From Desulfocurvus sp. (lineage in GTDB: Bacteria > Desulfobacterota > Desulfovibrionia > Desulfovibrionales > Desulfovibrionaceae), in NCBI GenBank assembly GCA_020692325.1, contig JAIMKR010000008.1:86057-128946 (forward strand): a stretch of DNA of 42,890 nucleotides, given 5' to 3'. The position numbers and the translations under genes were made by a program. Positions 30,985-38,760 of this stretch are shown here, piece after piece. The notes under the pieces are model-generated. The model worked only from the letters and a program-made list of their open reading frames with translations, did no database searches and was not told the DNA's origin. The number at the start of each line of letters is the position of its first letter. The stretch's first letter is position 1.

Positions 30985-33477
30985 TTACCCCCTCTTGGCG
31001 CGCGGTTTCTCGGCCATGGCGGCCAACCGCGTCAGCTCGGCCACGCGGGCGTCCACCAGACTGTACAGCGAGCCCGGCGTGTAGCGGCCGTCCTTGCGGC
31101 GCGTGCCCGCCGGCAGACCGGTGAGAATGGTCATGGCCTGCTCGATGCTGGCCACAGGGTAGAGGTGGAATTTCCCGGTGCGCACGGCCTCCACCACCTC
31201 GTCCTTGAGCATGAGGTGCACGGTGTTGTCCGCCGGGTAGAGCACGCCCTGCCTGCCGGTGAGGCCCCGCCTGCGGCAAACTTCGAAGAATCCCTCCACC
31301 TTGCGGGAAACCCCGCCCACGGCCATGATGGCCCCGCTCTGGCTCACCGCGCCGGTGAAGGCCAGCGAGAGGTCGATGGGCGCGCCGGACAGCGCGGAGA
31401 GCAGGGCGGCCAGCTCCGCGCCGGAGGCGGAGTCGCCCTCGACGCCCGCGTAGTTCTGCTCGAAGCACAGGCTGCCCGTGAGCACCAGCGGCTTGTCCTG
31501 GGCGAACAGTCGTGTCAGGCAGCTCTTGATGATCATCATGCCCTTGGTATGGATGGGGCCGCCGAGCTGGGCCTCGCGCTCCAGGTCGAGGATGCCGCCG
31601 TGGCCCACACCGACGGTGCAGGAGATCTGGTGTGGCAGGCCGAACTCGTAGTCGCCGAAGAGCGTGACCGAGAGCCCGTTGGCCCGGCCCACGGCGCTGC
31701 CGCCCGTGGCCACCTTGATGATCTCCCGGTCGTAGTCGTCCATGAACTCTTCCTCGTACAGATTGGCGCGGAAGTCGTTCTCGGCCACGGCGTGGGCCAG
31801 GTCGGCGGTTTCGACCATGTCGCGCCCGTCGCGCCGGGTTATGGCCGCGGCCTCGATCATGCGGCCGCGCAGCAGCGGGAACGAGAGCGAGAGCAGCTTC
31901 TGGTCCTCGGTGAGGCGGCTGGAGTGCTCGATGAGGCCGGCCAGCGCCCCGCGCGCGAAGGGCGGCAGGCCCGCCTCGTCGATGATGTCCGCCAGGGCGG
32001 AGAGATAGCGGCGGATGTTCTGGGCCGTGCGTGGCACCGTGGCCTGCATGTGCGCCTTGAGTTTGAAGTGCTTGCGGAAACGGTCGTCGCCGTCCAGCAG
32101 CGTCTCGTAGGCCTCGTCCGTGCCCACCAGGACGATCTTGAGATCGAGGGGAATGGGTTCGGGTTCGATGGTGCGGGCCTTGGCCTGCTCGGCGTCGGTC
32201 GGGTCCTCCATGCGTAGCCGGCCGCTGCGCATGGCGCGCAGCAGGCCCTCCCACGAGCCCGGGTTGCCCAGCAGATCCTCCACGTTGAGGATGAGGAACC
32301 CCCCTCCGTTGGCCCGGTGCAGGCTGCCGGCGCGCAGCAGGGTGAAGTCGGTGTAGAACGCGCCGAGCTCGCTCTCGCGTTCGATGGAACCGAGCAGGTT
32401 GAAGGCCGTGGGGTGGTCCTCCACGATGACCGGGACGCCGCCCTTTTCACGGGCGTACTTGCTGTTGTCCACGAAGACGTTGACCTCGTAGCGGTAGCTC
32501 GGGTCGTCGGCGGGGGGCTGCGCGTGGCCGTCGGAGTGGCGGTCGTGCGCGGACTGGAGCGTGCCGGGAATGGGAGCCTTGTCCGCCGCGTCGCGCGGGA
32601 GAAAGTAGTCCAAGTTCTCCAGCACGTCCTTCTCCACGGCGGCCAGGTGCTCCAGCAGCCGGGGCACGCCGGAGAAATTCTCACGCAGGGGCTTGAGGTT
32701 CTCGGCCAGCGCCTCCTGGGTGATGTCGCGGTGCAGTTTGGTTTCGCTCTGCCGGAAGCCCTGTTCGCTCTGGGTGAGCTTGCGCAGGAACACGCTGATG
32801 TCCGAGAGCAGATGCTCGCCCTTGGTCTTGAGCACCTTGCGCCGGGCCGGGGCGAGCCTGCCGTACTCCTCGTCGCCCATGACCTTGCCGCCCACCATGG
32901 GCATGAGGGTCAGCGCGCCGCTGTCGTCCATGTCCAGGGCGAAGCCCTTGGTGCGGGCCAGCGATTCCATTTTGCTGAAGATGCTGTCGCGCTTGGCGGA
33001 AAAGCGCTTGAAGAGGGTCTCATGCTTGCGGCGGTACGCGTCCTGATCGAAAGTGGTGGTGATAGCCGCGCGCACGTCGGCGAGGGCCTTGACCATGCCG
33101 TTCTTGAAGGCGCGGCCCTGGCCCGCGGGCAGGGAGACGGCGATCGGCCGGTCCTCGTCCTCGAAATTGTGCAGGTAGATCCAGTCGTTGGGCGCGGGGC
33201 GCTTGGCCGCCTCCGGCTCCAGGAAGTGGCGCACGAAATGCGTGCGGCCGAGTCCCGGCTCGCCGGCCAGGAAAACGTTGTATTCGAGGCCGGGAACCAG
33301 CAGCGCCATGGAGAGGGCCTGCATGGCGCGCGGCTGGAAGCCGGCTTGGCCATTTTTGCGCGGAATCTCGCGGCTGTCGGCGCAGGGCAGCGCCTCGGGA
33401 TCCTGCCGGTTCTTGAGCTTTTCGGGCGGAGTCTGCGCGGCCGTGCGCTCGGGGAACGTGATTGCTTTTTGGGTCAT
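30985..33477 (-). CDS. Lon-like ATP-dependent protease (AAA_32 / Lon C-terminal type)
   Basis: 830 residues from ATG 33477; the frame is open upstream but without a better start. An AAA region carries the P-loop GEPGLGRT (72-79), with Arg78 where Lys is usual, followed by a long coiled-coil-like insertion (about 120-330) and the second ATPase part (RANGGGFLILNVEDLL, LKIVLVGTDEAYETL). The C-terminal Lon protease domain holds Ser683 in EGDSASGAEL and Lys726 in GGVSRKVEGF; the 43-residue spacing equals that of the Ser-Lys dyad of E. coli Lon. The domain layout is that of the LonB-like/YcbZ group, not canonical Lon. It likely degrades regulatory or misfolded proteins. The first gene of a two-gene unit. 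Confidence 0.9.
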   Translation of the reverse strand: MTQKAITFPERTAAQTPPEKLKNRQDPEALPCADSREIPRKNGQAGFQPRAMQALSMALLVPGLEYNVFLAGEPGLGRTHFVRHFLEPEAAKRPAPNDWIYLHNFEDEDRPIAVSLPAGQGRAFKNGMVKALADVRAAITTTFDQDAYRRKHETLFKRFSAKRDSIFSKMESLARTKGFALDMDDSGALTLMPMVGGKVMGDEEYGRLAPARRKVLKTKGEHLLSDISVFLRKLTQSEQGFRQSETKLHRDITQEALAENLKPLRENFSGVPRLLEHLAAVEKDVLENLDYFLPRDAADKAPIPGTLQSAHDRHSDGHAQPPADDPSYRYEVNVFVDNSKYAREKGGVPVIVEDHPTAFNLLGSIERESELGAFYTDFTLLRAGSLHRANGGGFLILNVEDLLGNPGSWEGLLRAMRSGRLRMEDPTDAEQAKARTIEPEPIPLDLKIVLVGTDEAYETLLDGDDRFRKHFKLKAHMQATVPRTAQNIRRYLSALADIIDEAGLPPFARGALAGLIEHSSRLTEDQKLLSLSFPLLRGRMIEAAAITRRDGRDMVETADLAHAVAENDFRANLYEEEFMDDYDREIIKVATGGSAVGRANGLSVTLFGDYEFGLPHQISCTVGVGHGGILDLEREAQLGGPIHTKGMMIIKSCLTRLFAQDKPLVLTGSLCFEQNYAGVEGDSASGAELAALLSALSGAPIDLSLAFTGAVSQSGAIMAVGGVSRKVEGFFEVCRRRGLTGRQGVLYPADNTVHLMLKDEVVEAVRTGKFHLYPVASIEQAMTILTGLPAGTRRKDGRYTPGSLYSLVDARVAELTRLAAMAEKPRAKRG

Positions 33478-33647
33478 GTCCTGTCCATGCTTGAGTGTGC
33501 TGGCGTCCTCGTGGTAAGAAGGAAAGCGGGCGGGACGCCTTGCCCGTGTGTACTGGCTTCGCGGCCGATTGTCGATACGGCCGGAGGCCGGGGCGGACAC
33601 GCAGGGGCGGAAAGTGAAAAAATGCATGGCCATCGGCGTCAACCGCA

Positions 33648-33676
33648 TTGACGGTGCCAGGGGCTTGTGCTAGCTA
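33648..33676 (+). promoter_or_regulatory. Predicted promoter of the ATP synthase Fo cluster
   Basis: TTGACG (33648-33653), 17-base spacer, TAGCTA (33671-33676). The transcript would start near 33683. Confidence 0.45.
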
Positions 33677-33683
33677 TCCCTCC

Positions 33684-33701
33684 TTGTGAAGAAATGAACG
33701 T
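33684..33701. promoter_or_regulatory. Candidate Rex operator at the atp promoter
   Basis: TTGTGAA is a perfect Rex half-site (consensus TTGTGAA-N4-TTCACAA), but the second half is degenerate; 11 of 18 positions match. It lies immediately after the predicted -10, where binding would block transcription. The rex gene is four genes downstream. Confidence 0.35.
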
Positions 33702-33743
33702 CCCGGCTCTCGCGGGCGCAATCCAAAGCGAGAGGAGAGGGCG

Positions 33744-34028
33744 GTGTTCATTCCCAGCAAGGACAAGTCTTCAGGCGCATTGGAGCTGTTGTCGACCGCC
33801 GGAACCATAGGGCTCCAGCTGGTCACCGCAACCTTCATCGGGCTGGCCATGGGCTATTTTCTCGACAAATGGTTGGGAACGAGCCCGTGGTTGTTGATCA
33901 TATTTCTCATCCTGGGCATCGTGGCGGGGTTCCGCGATGTTTTTCTGGAGGCCAAGCGCATCCAGAGGAAGGACGAGGGGGGGACGGACGACGGGGATTC
34001 GTCCGGACAGTCCGGTTCGGGGAACTAG
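33744..34028 (+). CDS. AtpZ/AtpI-family small membrane protein of the ATP synthase
   Basis: 94 residues from GTG 33744, with AGGAGAGG upstream. Two transmembrane helices (about 18-38 and 48-63: LQLVTATFIGLAMGYFLD, WLLIIFLILGIVAGF) and a charged C-terminus (KRIQRKDEGG). This is the short hairpin protein often encoded first in ATP synthase operons; it is thought to help c-ring assembly or Mg/Ca supply. Followed 33 bases later by the subunit I gene. Confidence 0.85.
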   Translation: MFIPSKDKSSGALELLSTAGTIGLQLVTATFIGLAMGYFLDKWLGTSPWLLIIFLILGIVAGFRDVFLEAKRIQRKDEGGTDDGDSSGQSGSGN

Positions 34029-34061
34029 CCGGTCAATGCCGTGACCGGCCGACGAGGCCAG

Positions 34062-34505
34062 ATGCTGAAAAAGCTTGTCCAGAAGATCGACGCCATGCTC
34101 TTCCGCCGCGGATTCGTCCTGGCGGACGCGAGGCGGTTAATGCATAACCAGATCCTGTTCTCCGCGGGTTGCTCCGTGGCGGCGGTTCTGGCTTCGGGTT
34201 TCTCCAACTGGGGATTCTCGTTCGCTGCCGGCGCGCTGATCATCGGCTTCAATTTCTGGTGGCTTTCCAAAGCCGCGCAGGAACTGGTGCGGGTGAAGCA
34301 TGGGGCGATGTTCACGCTGTTGTCGCTCTTTTATGGAAGATTGGCATTGACCGCGGTCGCCATCGCCGGACTGATCGTCTGGGCGCAGGCCTCGGTTTAC
34401 GGGCTTTTGGCTGGGCTCTCCACGGTATTGGCGAATGCTGTGCTGTGGGGCGTCCTACAGATGAGGCACAAGGTTCCCGTCGCGGGGGATGGGAAGGAGG
34501 CGTAA
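34062..34505 (+). CDS. atpI: ATP synthase subunit I
   Basis: 147 residues from ATG 34062 with GAGG upstream; GTG 34041 is the in-frame alternative without a ribosome site. Four hydrophobic segments (ILFSAGCSVAAVLASGF, FSFAAGALIIGFNFWWL, LTAVAIAGLIVW, YGLLAGLSTVLANAVLWGVL). UncI-type proteins assist c-ring formation. Three bases separate it from atpB. Confidence 0.85.
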   Translation: MLKKLVQKIDAMLFRRGFVLADARRLMHNQILFSAGCSVAAVLASGFSNWGFSFAAGALIIGFNFWWLSKAAQELVRVKHGAMFTLLSLFYGRLALTAVAIAGLIVWAQASVYGLLAGLSTVLANAVLWGVLQMRHKVPVAGDGKEA

Positions 34506-34508
34506 GAA

Positions 34509-35195
34509 ATGGCTGGAGGACTTCCGGAACCGTTGACCTTTTCGGAGATCATCAACCACGCTATAGGCGTGCACATGCCTGTGCATGTCTACTATATGTG
34601 GCTGGCGATGATCATCCTTTTCACCTGCGGCCTGATGCTGCGGGGACGCCTGCAGATGGTGCCGGGTGGCCTGCAGAACGTTTTCGAGGCCGTCATCGGC
34701 GGTCTTGAGGACTTCACGGTGAAGAACATCGGTGAGGAGGGTCGGCGCGTCTACCCGTTCATGTGCACGCTGTTCCTGTTCATCCTGGTGATGAACTACA
34801 TCGGGCTGGTCCCCGGCTGCGACGCGGCCACGGCCAACATCAACACGAACGCGGCCATGGCCATGTGCGTGTTCCTCTATTATAATTATCAGGGCATAAA
34901 AAAATGGGGCTTCGGCTACATCAAGCACTTCATGGGTCCCATGCCCGCCCTGGCTCCGTTCATGATGATAATCGAGACCGTGAGCCATCTGGCCCGTCCG
35001 CTCTCCCTCACGCTCCGTCTTTTCGGCAACATCCGCGGCGAGGAAATCGTCCTGGTGCTGCTCTTCGTGCTGGCTCCGGTGCTGAGCACACTGCCCATGT
35101 ACTTCCTGTTCATCCTGGCCAAAACCATTCAGGCCTTCATCTTCTTCATGCTGACGATGATCTACCTGAAGGGTTCGCTGGAGCACGCCCACTAA
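34509..35195 (+). CDS. atpB: ATP synthase Fo subunit a
   Basis: 228 residues, about five to six transmembrane helices. The ion channel subunit next to the c-ring. The essential arginine is Arg170 in [16 protein letters not shown]; the last helix keeps [16 protein letters not shown] with the conserved Gln. N-terminal sequence starts [15 protein letters not shown]. The ribosome site overlaps the end of atpI (GGAGG). The F1 genes and subunit b are not in this window; in Desulfovibrio they lie elsewhere on the chromosome. Confidence 0.95.
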   Translation: MAGGLPEPLTFSEIINHAIGVHMPVHVYYMWLAMIILFTCGLMLRGRLQMVPGGLQNVFEAVIGGLEDFTVKNIGEEGRRVYPFMCTLFLFILVMNYIGLVPGCDAATANINTNAAMAMCVFLYYNYQGIKKWGFGYIKHFMGPMPALAPFMMIIETVSHLARPLSLTLRLFGNIRGEEIVLVLLFVLAPVLSTLPMYFLFILAKTIQAFIFFMLTMIYLKGSLEHAH

Positions 35196-35249
35196 ACCTT
35201 GGGGAAATGGTCGCTTGACCACAACATTATACCTTTAGGAGTCCTTGAT

Positions 35250-35570
35250 ATGCGCAAAACTCTTCTGCTGACCTTGGCCATGGTTCTCTGCGCTTCCGCC
35301 GCCTTCGCCGCCGATGGCGCCGCTCCGGCCGCCGTTGGTCCGGTCGCCGCCTGGGCCACCGCCATGGGCATGGGTCTCGCCGCCGGTCTCTGCGGCATTG
35401 GCCAGGGCCTTGGTCTGAAGGCCGCCTGCGAAGGCACCGCCCGCAACCCCGAAGCCGGCGGCAAAATCACCGTTACGTTCATTCTGGGCTTGGCCTTCAT
35501 CGAGTCCCTGTCCATTTACGCCCTGGTCGTCGACCTGATCCTGCTCTTCGTGAAGCCCCTGGGCGCCTAG
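35250..35570 (+). CDS. atpE: ATP synthase Fo subunit c with N-terminal signal-like sequence
   Basis: 106 residues from ATG 35250 (AGGAG 8 bases upstream). Residues 1-20 ([19 protein letters not shown]) look like a cleavable signal, then a two-helix hairpin with the polar loop ARNPE. Helix 1 has Gln52 and helix 2 has Glu85-Ser86 (FIESLSIY); these align with Gln32, Glu65 and Ser66, the Na+ ligands of the Ilyobacter c-ring. Asp95 is a second acidic residue in helix 2 (VVDLILLF) where a small residue is usual. A strong terminator follows, so it is the last gene of the unit. Confidence 0.94.
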   Translation: MRKTLLLTLAMVLCASAAFAADGAAPAAVGPVAAWATAMGMGLAAGLCGIGQGLGLKAACEGTARNPEAGGKITVTFILGLAFIESLSIYALVVDLILLFVKPLGA

Positions 35571-35591
35571 TTTCTGTCTCTTCTGGAATCA

Positions 35592-35620
35592 AGGAGGCCC
35601 TTTTCAGGGCCTCCTTTTTT
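35592..35620 (+). terminator. Rho-independent terminator of the atp cluster
   Basis: AGGAGGCCC (35592-35600), TTTTCA loop, GGGCCTCCT (35607-35615), then TTTTT. Perfect 9-bp stem. Confidence 0.95.
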
Positions 35621-35629
35621 CCTGAAATT

Positions 35630-35647
35630 CCGTTACAAAATTCACAA
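35630..35647. promoter_or_regulatory. Candidate Rex operator upstream of rex
   Basis: The right half TTCACAA matches the Rex box perfectly while the left half is degenerate (12 of 18 positions overall). It lies 12 bases before the rex start codon, suited to autoregulation. Confidence 0.35.
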
Positions 35648-35659
35648 ACCAAGGTCCGT

Positions 35660-36304
35660 ATGGCCGTCAAGAGCGAGCATATTCCAAAGGCCACAATCGC
35701 CCGTTTGGCCACCTACATCCAAGTGCTCTCCGAGTTCAAACGCGAAGGCACGGATGTGGTCTCCTCCGAACGACTCGCCGAGGCCTGTTCCGTCAACTCT
35801 TCGCAGATTCGCAAGGATCTCGCCTACTTCGGCGAGTTTGGCGTGCGAGGGGTTGGCTACTACGTTCAGGATCTCATCACCTCGATCAAGCGTTCGCTGG
35901 GCATCGACCGCGCCTGGAACTGCGCCCTCGTGGGTGTGGGCAATCTGGGCCGGGCGCTCTTGCGTCACCGTGAGTTCACGCGCAAGGGCTTCATCATTCG
36001 CGGCGCGTTCGACTGCGACCCCTATAAGATCGGCGAGATGGTCGAGGGCATGGAGATCGTCTGCTCGCGCCAGTTGCCGGCCAAGGTCAAGGAACTCGGC
36101 CTGGAAATCGGCATCATCACCACCCCGCCCGAGCGCGCGCAGCGCGCCGCCAACTATCTTGTCGGAGCCGGAATCAAGGGCATCATCAACTTCGCTCCGG
36201 CCCGCGTGGCCGTGCCCAAACATATTCATTTGGAATATGTCGATTTCTTCCACTATTTCTACGCCGCCGCCTTTCATATCCGTTTCGATGAGCAAGCGGA
36301 TTAG
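35660..36304 (+). CDS. rex: Redox-sensing transcriptional repressor Rex
   Basis: 214 residues. Rex binds DNA when NAD+ is high and is released by NADH, controlling energy genes. The N-terminal winged helix (about 8-80) includes PKATIARLATYIQVL and SSQIRKDLAYFGEFGVRGVG, the DNA-recognition signature of Rex. The Rossmann domain has VGVGNLGRAL (GxGxxG at 92-97) and the C-terminal domain-swapped helix (DFFHYFYAAAFHIRF). Complete and of normal length. Order atpB-atpE-rex is as known in Desulfovibrio vulgaris. No strong ribosome site is visible (AAGG 7 bases upstream). Confidence 0.95.
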   Translation: MAVKSEHIPKATIARLATYIQVLSEFKREGTDVVSSERLAEACSVNSSQIRKDLAYFGEFGVRGVGYYVQDLITSIKRSLGIDRAWNCALVGVGNLGRALLRHREFTRKGFIIRGAFDCDPYKIGEMVEGMEIVCSRQLPAKVKELGLEIGIITTPPERAQRAANYLVGAGIKGIINFAPARVAVPKHIHLEYVDFFHYFYAAAFHIRFDEQAD

Positions 36305-36342
36305 CTCCGCTATTCGATAGCCGTAATCAATCGTGGAATCGG

Positions 36343-36371
36343 TTGACTTGCGACCTGCTTCGGTCGATACT
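36343..36371 (+). promoter_or_regulatory. Predicted promoter of cheD and downstream genes
   Basis: TTGACT (36343-36348), 17-base spacer, GATACT (36366-36371), 41 bases before the cheD start. Confidence 0.5.
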
Positions 36372-36412
36372 CCGAAAGCGCGTAGCCTGCGTGCATTCGG
36401 GAGCGACCATCC

Positions 36413-36919
36413 GTGCAGGATATTGAACAATACCCCAAGGTTTTCCTGCAAACGGGAGACTGCTTCCTCGGAGTGCGGCCGACCCTGGTCTCTACCGTGC
36501 TCGGCTCCTGCGTGGCCGTGACCATGTGCGATCCCTCCCGCGGCGTGGGCGCCATCTGCCACGCGTTCCTGCCCGACAGCGCGAGCTTTCAGCACTCCTC
36601 TCGTGAACCGCAGGTCTGCCGTTTCGTCGATACGGCGCTGGAGAACATGTACTCGTCGCTGCTCAAGCTGCACGTTCCTCCGGAGAATCTGGTGGTGAAG
36701 GTCTTCGGCGGCGCGTCCGGCCTCATGGGCGGCGCGGAGCGTACCAATCTCTATGACATTGGCGGGCGCAACCTGCGCGCCGTGCGCAGCTGGCTCATGG
36801 TCCATGGGCTGCCTATCGCCAAGTCGCAGATCGGCGGCCACCAGGGCCGCAAACTGCATTTCCTCACCAGCACGGGCGACGTGTGGGTGAAGCTGCTCAA
36901 TCGTTCCGGCAGGGAGTGA
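36413..36919 (+). CDS. cheD: CheD: chemoreceptor glutamine deamidase
   Basis: 168 residues from GTG 36413 (GGGAG 9 bases upstream). It deamidates glutamines of methyl-accepting chemotaxis proteins in the cytoplasm. Catalytic Cys33 (TVLGSCVAVTM) and His50 (GAICHAFLP) are present; VKVFGGASG, DIGGRNLRAV and IGGHQGRKLHF are family motifs. No other chemotaxis gene is in the window, so it acts in trans on receptors encoded elsewhere. Only one base separates its stop from the next gene. Confidence 0.93.
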   Translation: MQDIEQYPKVFLQTGDCFLGVRPTLVSTVLGSCVAVTMCDPSRGVGAICHAFLPDSASFQHSSREPQVCRFVDTALENMYSSLLKLHVPPENLVVKVFGGASGLMGGAERTNLYDIGGRNLRAVRSWLMVHGLPIAKSQIGGHQGRKLHFLTSTGDVWVKLLNRSGRE

Positions 36920-36920
36920 C

Positions 36921-37733
36921 ATGCGCAAACGCACACGCATCAGTCTCGGCATCGTCGCCCTGATCATTTGCTGGGCGGTGGCCATGGGCGCGGAGCTGCC
37001 GCGCCAGAATCCGGCGCGGCAGGCGGCCCTCAACCAGGTCGGCGTCATCGACGCCTTGCTCGCCGGAAACTATCGTGGCTCCGTGACCATTGGCGACCTG
37101 CGGCGTCTGGGCGATTTCGGTCTGGGCACCTTTGACGGGCTGGACGGCGAGATGGTCGTGCTCGACGGCGTGGCGAGGCAGGTGGCCGCCGACGGCGTGG
37201 CCCGCCGCGCGCCGGACGCCTGGACCACGCCCTTCGCGCAGGTGGTGCGCTTCGCACCGGACATGCACTGCGTGCTGCCGGCCGGGGCCGATCTCAAGAC
37301 CATCGAGGAGCGCCTGGATTCGGTCATCGGCGACGCCAATTGCTTTGCCGCCGTCCGTGTGGACGCCACCTTCGCCAGTCTCACCGCGCGAAGCGTTCCC
37401 GCGCAGAAACCGCCATACCGGCCGCTGGCCGAGGTGGCGAAGAGCCAGTCCGTTTTTCCGTTCCAGAATACCCGGGGCACCCTCGTGGGCCTGCGGTGTC
37501 CCGCCTTTTCCCGTGGGCTGGCCGTTCCTGGTTGGCACTGGCATTTCCTCACCGAGGAGCGCAAGCGCGGTGGCCACGTGCTCGCGCTCGCCCTGGGCGG
37601 AGCCGCCCAGCCGGAGGCGCAGATCATGCGCGTGCGCCGATTCTCACTGGCTTTGCCCCAGAATGGCCTGTCGGACTTTGATCTGAGCCGCGACCGGTCG
37701 GTCGAACTCAGGAGCGTCGAGGGCGGACGATGA
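36921..37733 (+). CDS. Alpha-acetolactate decarboxylase with signal peptide or membrane anchor
   Basis: 270 residues. It converts acetolactate to acetoin and CO2. The family core starts at QVGVIDALLAGNYRGSVTIG; the zinc ligands His206, His208 and His219 are in PGWHWHFLTEERKRGGHV; RSVPAQKPPYRPL holds Arg157; LDGEMVVLDG holds Glu77. Residues 1-24 (KRTRISLGIVALIICWAVAM) form a clear signal peptide or anchor, so the enzyme is likely periplasmic. No acetolactate synthase is nearby, so its substrate would have to come from elsewhere. It overlaps the next gene by 4 bases (ATGA). Confidence 0.87.
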   Translation: MRKRTRISLGIVALIICWAVAMGAELPRQNPARQAALNQVGVIDALLAGNYRGSVTIGDLRRLGDFGLGTFDGLDGEMVVLDGVARQVAADGVARRAPDAWTTPFAQVVRFAPDMHCVLPAGADLKTIEERLDSVIGDANCFAAVRVDATFASLTARSVPAQKPPYRPLAEVAKSQSVFPFQNTRGTLVGLRCPAFSRGLAVPGWHWHFLTEERKRGGHVLALALGGAAQPEAQIMRVRRFSLALPQNGLSDFDLSRDRSVELRSVEGGR

Positions 37734-38698
37734 ATATTCTCATGATCGCCGTGAACGATCCGGCCGGCACGGGCATCGGCTTTTGCCGGGCCGTGAACAG
37801 GCTGGGGCGGCACCATTGCCGCATCGTCACACTGGAGACCCGCTACACCCACTCCTGGGACAAGGATCTGCACGTGCCCGACCTGGACGAGGCCGGGCTG
37901 GCCGAGCTGGAGCGCCTGCTCAAGACGAGCGATGTGTTTCACTTCCACATGACCGCCGACGAGAACCTGCGCCTGGGGCCGTTTCTTCCGGCGGACTATC
38001 TCGCCGGCAAGGCCATCGTGCATCACGAGCACGGCCACCACGAGTTCCGTGGAAATCCCGAGCGTTTTCGCGCCAAGTATCGCCGGCTCGGCCGCACGCA
38101 TCTGCTGGTGAGCACGCCGGATTTGCTTCGCCTGATGCCCGAGGCGCGCTGGCAGCCCAATCTGGTGCATGAGGGCGACGCCGATTTGACGCCGCTGTCG
38201 CCCGATGAGCGCGATTGGGCTGGGCCGCTTCTATTGGCGCATTCGCCCACGCGCAAGGACCTCAAGAACACCGACGAGCTGCTGGCCGTGGTGGAACGGC
38301 TGCGCGTCGCTGGCGCGGACATCCGGCTGGACATGATCGACGACGTGCCGCACCACGAGTGTCTGGCCCGCAAGCGCCGGGCCCACGCGCTGTTCGACCA
38401 CATGCAGGGCTATTACGGTGTGAGCAGCCTGGAGGGGTTGAGCCAGGGCTTGGCGGTCATCGCCGGGCTGGACGAGTGGAACCGCGCGCACGTGGCCGGT
38501 TTCGCCGGCGTTTCCGAGGACGACCTGCCGTGGCTGCTGGCCCACGACGCGGACGGGCTCGCGCGCGTTCTGCGCGATCTTGCCGCCGACCCGGATCTGC
38601 GGCGCGCGAAGGGCGAGGCCTCGCGTCGGTTCATTGTGAACTGTTGGTCCGAGGCCAAGGTGGCCGGCCGCTTGTGCGATTTCTGGGACGCCCTGTGA
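37730..38698 (+). CDS. Glycosyltransferase-like protein (GT-B fold, family 4-like)
   Basis: 322 residues. The N-terminus (MNILMIAVNDPAGTGIGFCR) and SDVFHFHMTADENLRLGPFL fit the acceptor domain of GT-B enzymes; LLAHSPTRKDLKNTDELL and the C-terminal YYGVSSLEGLSQGLAVIAGL fit the nucleotide-sugar domain, with the Glu of the E-x7-E region partly kept. Many His residues lie around residue 100 (IVHHEHGHHEFRG). The sugar and acceptor are unknown. Translationally coupled to the decarboxylase gene by an ATGA overlap, although their roles have no obvious link. Confidence 0.72.
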   Translation: MNILMIAVNDPAGTGIGFCRAVNRLGRHHCRIVTLETRYTHSWDKDLHVPDLDEAGLAELERLLKTSDVFHFHMTADENLRLGPFLPADYLAGKAIVHHEHGHHEFRGNPERFRAKYRRLGRTHLLVSTPDLLRLMPEARWQPNLVHEGDADLTPLSPDERDWAGPLLLAHSPTRKDLKNTDELLAVVERLRVAGADIRLDMIDDVPHHECLARKRRAHALFDHMQGYYGVSSLEGLSQGLAVIAGLDEWNRAHVAGFAGVSEDDLPWLLAHDADGLARVLRDLAADPDLRRAKGEASRRFIVNCWSEAKVAGRLCDFWDAL

Positions 38699-38760
38699 GT
38701 GGGCTTTGCTCCGCGCGACGTTTGGTGTAGGGTGCGGAAAATTTCAGCCTGGAGCAGGGG

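Noticed and set aside
30149-32254. Upstream extension of the LysM lipoprotein frame to 859 codons
   Set aside because: It runs through the Lon-like and 256-residue genes in another frame on the same strand; the real start is ATG 30148 with a ribosome site and a lipoprotein signal.
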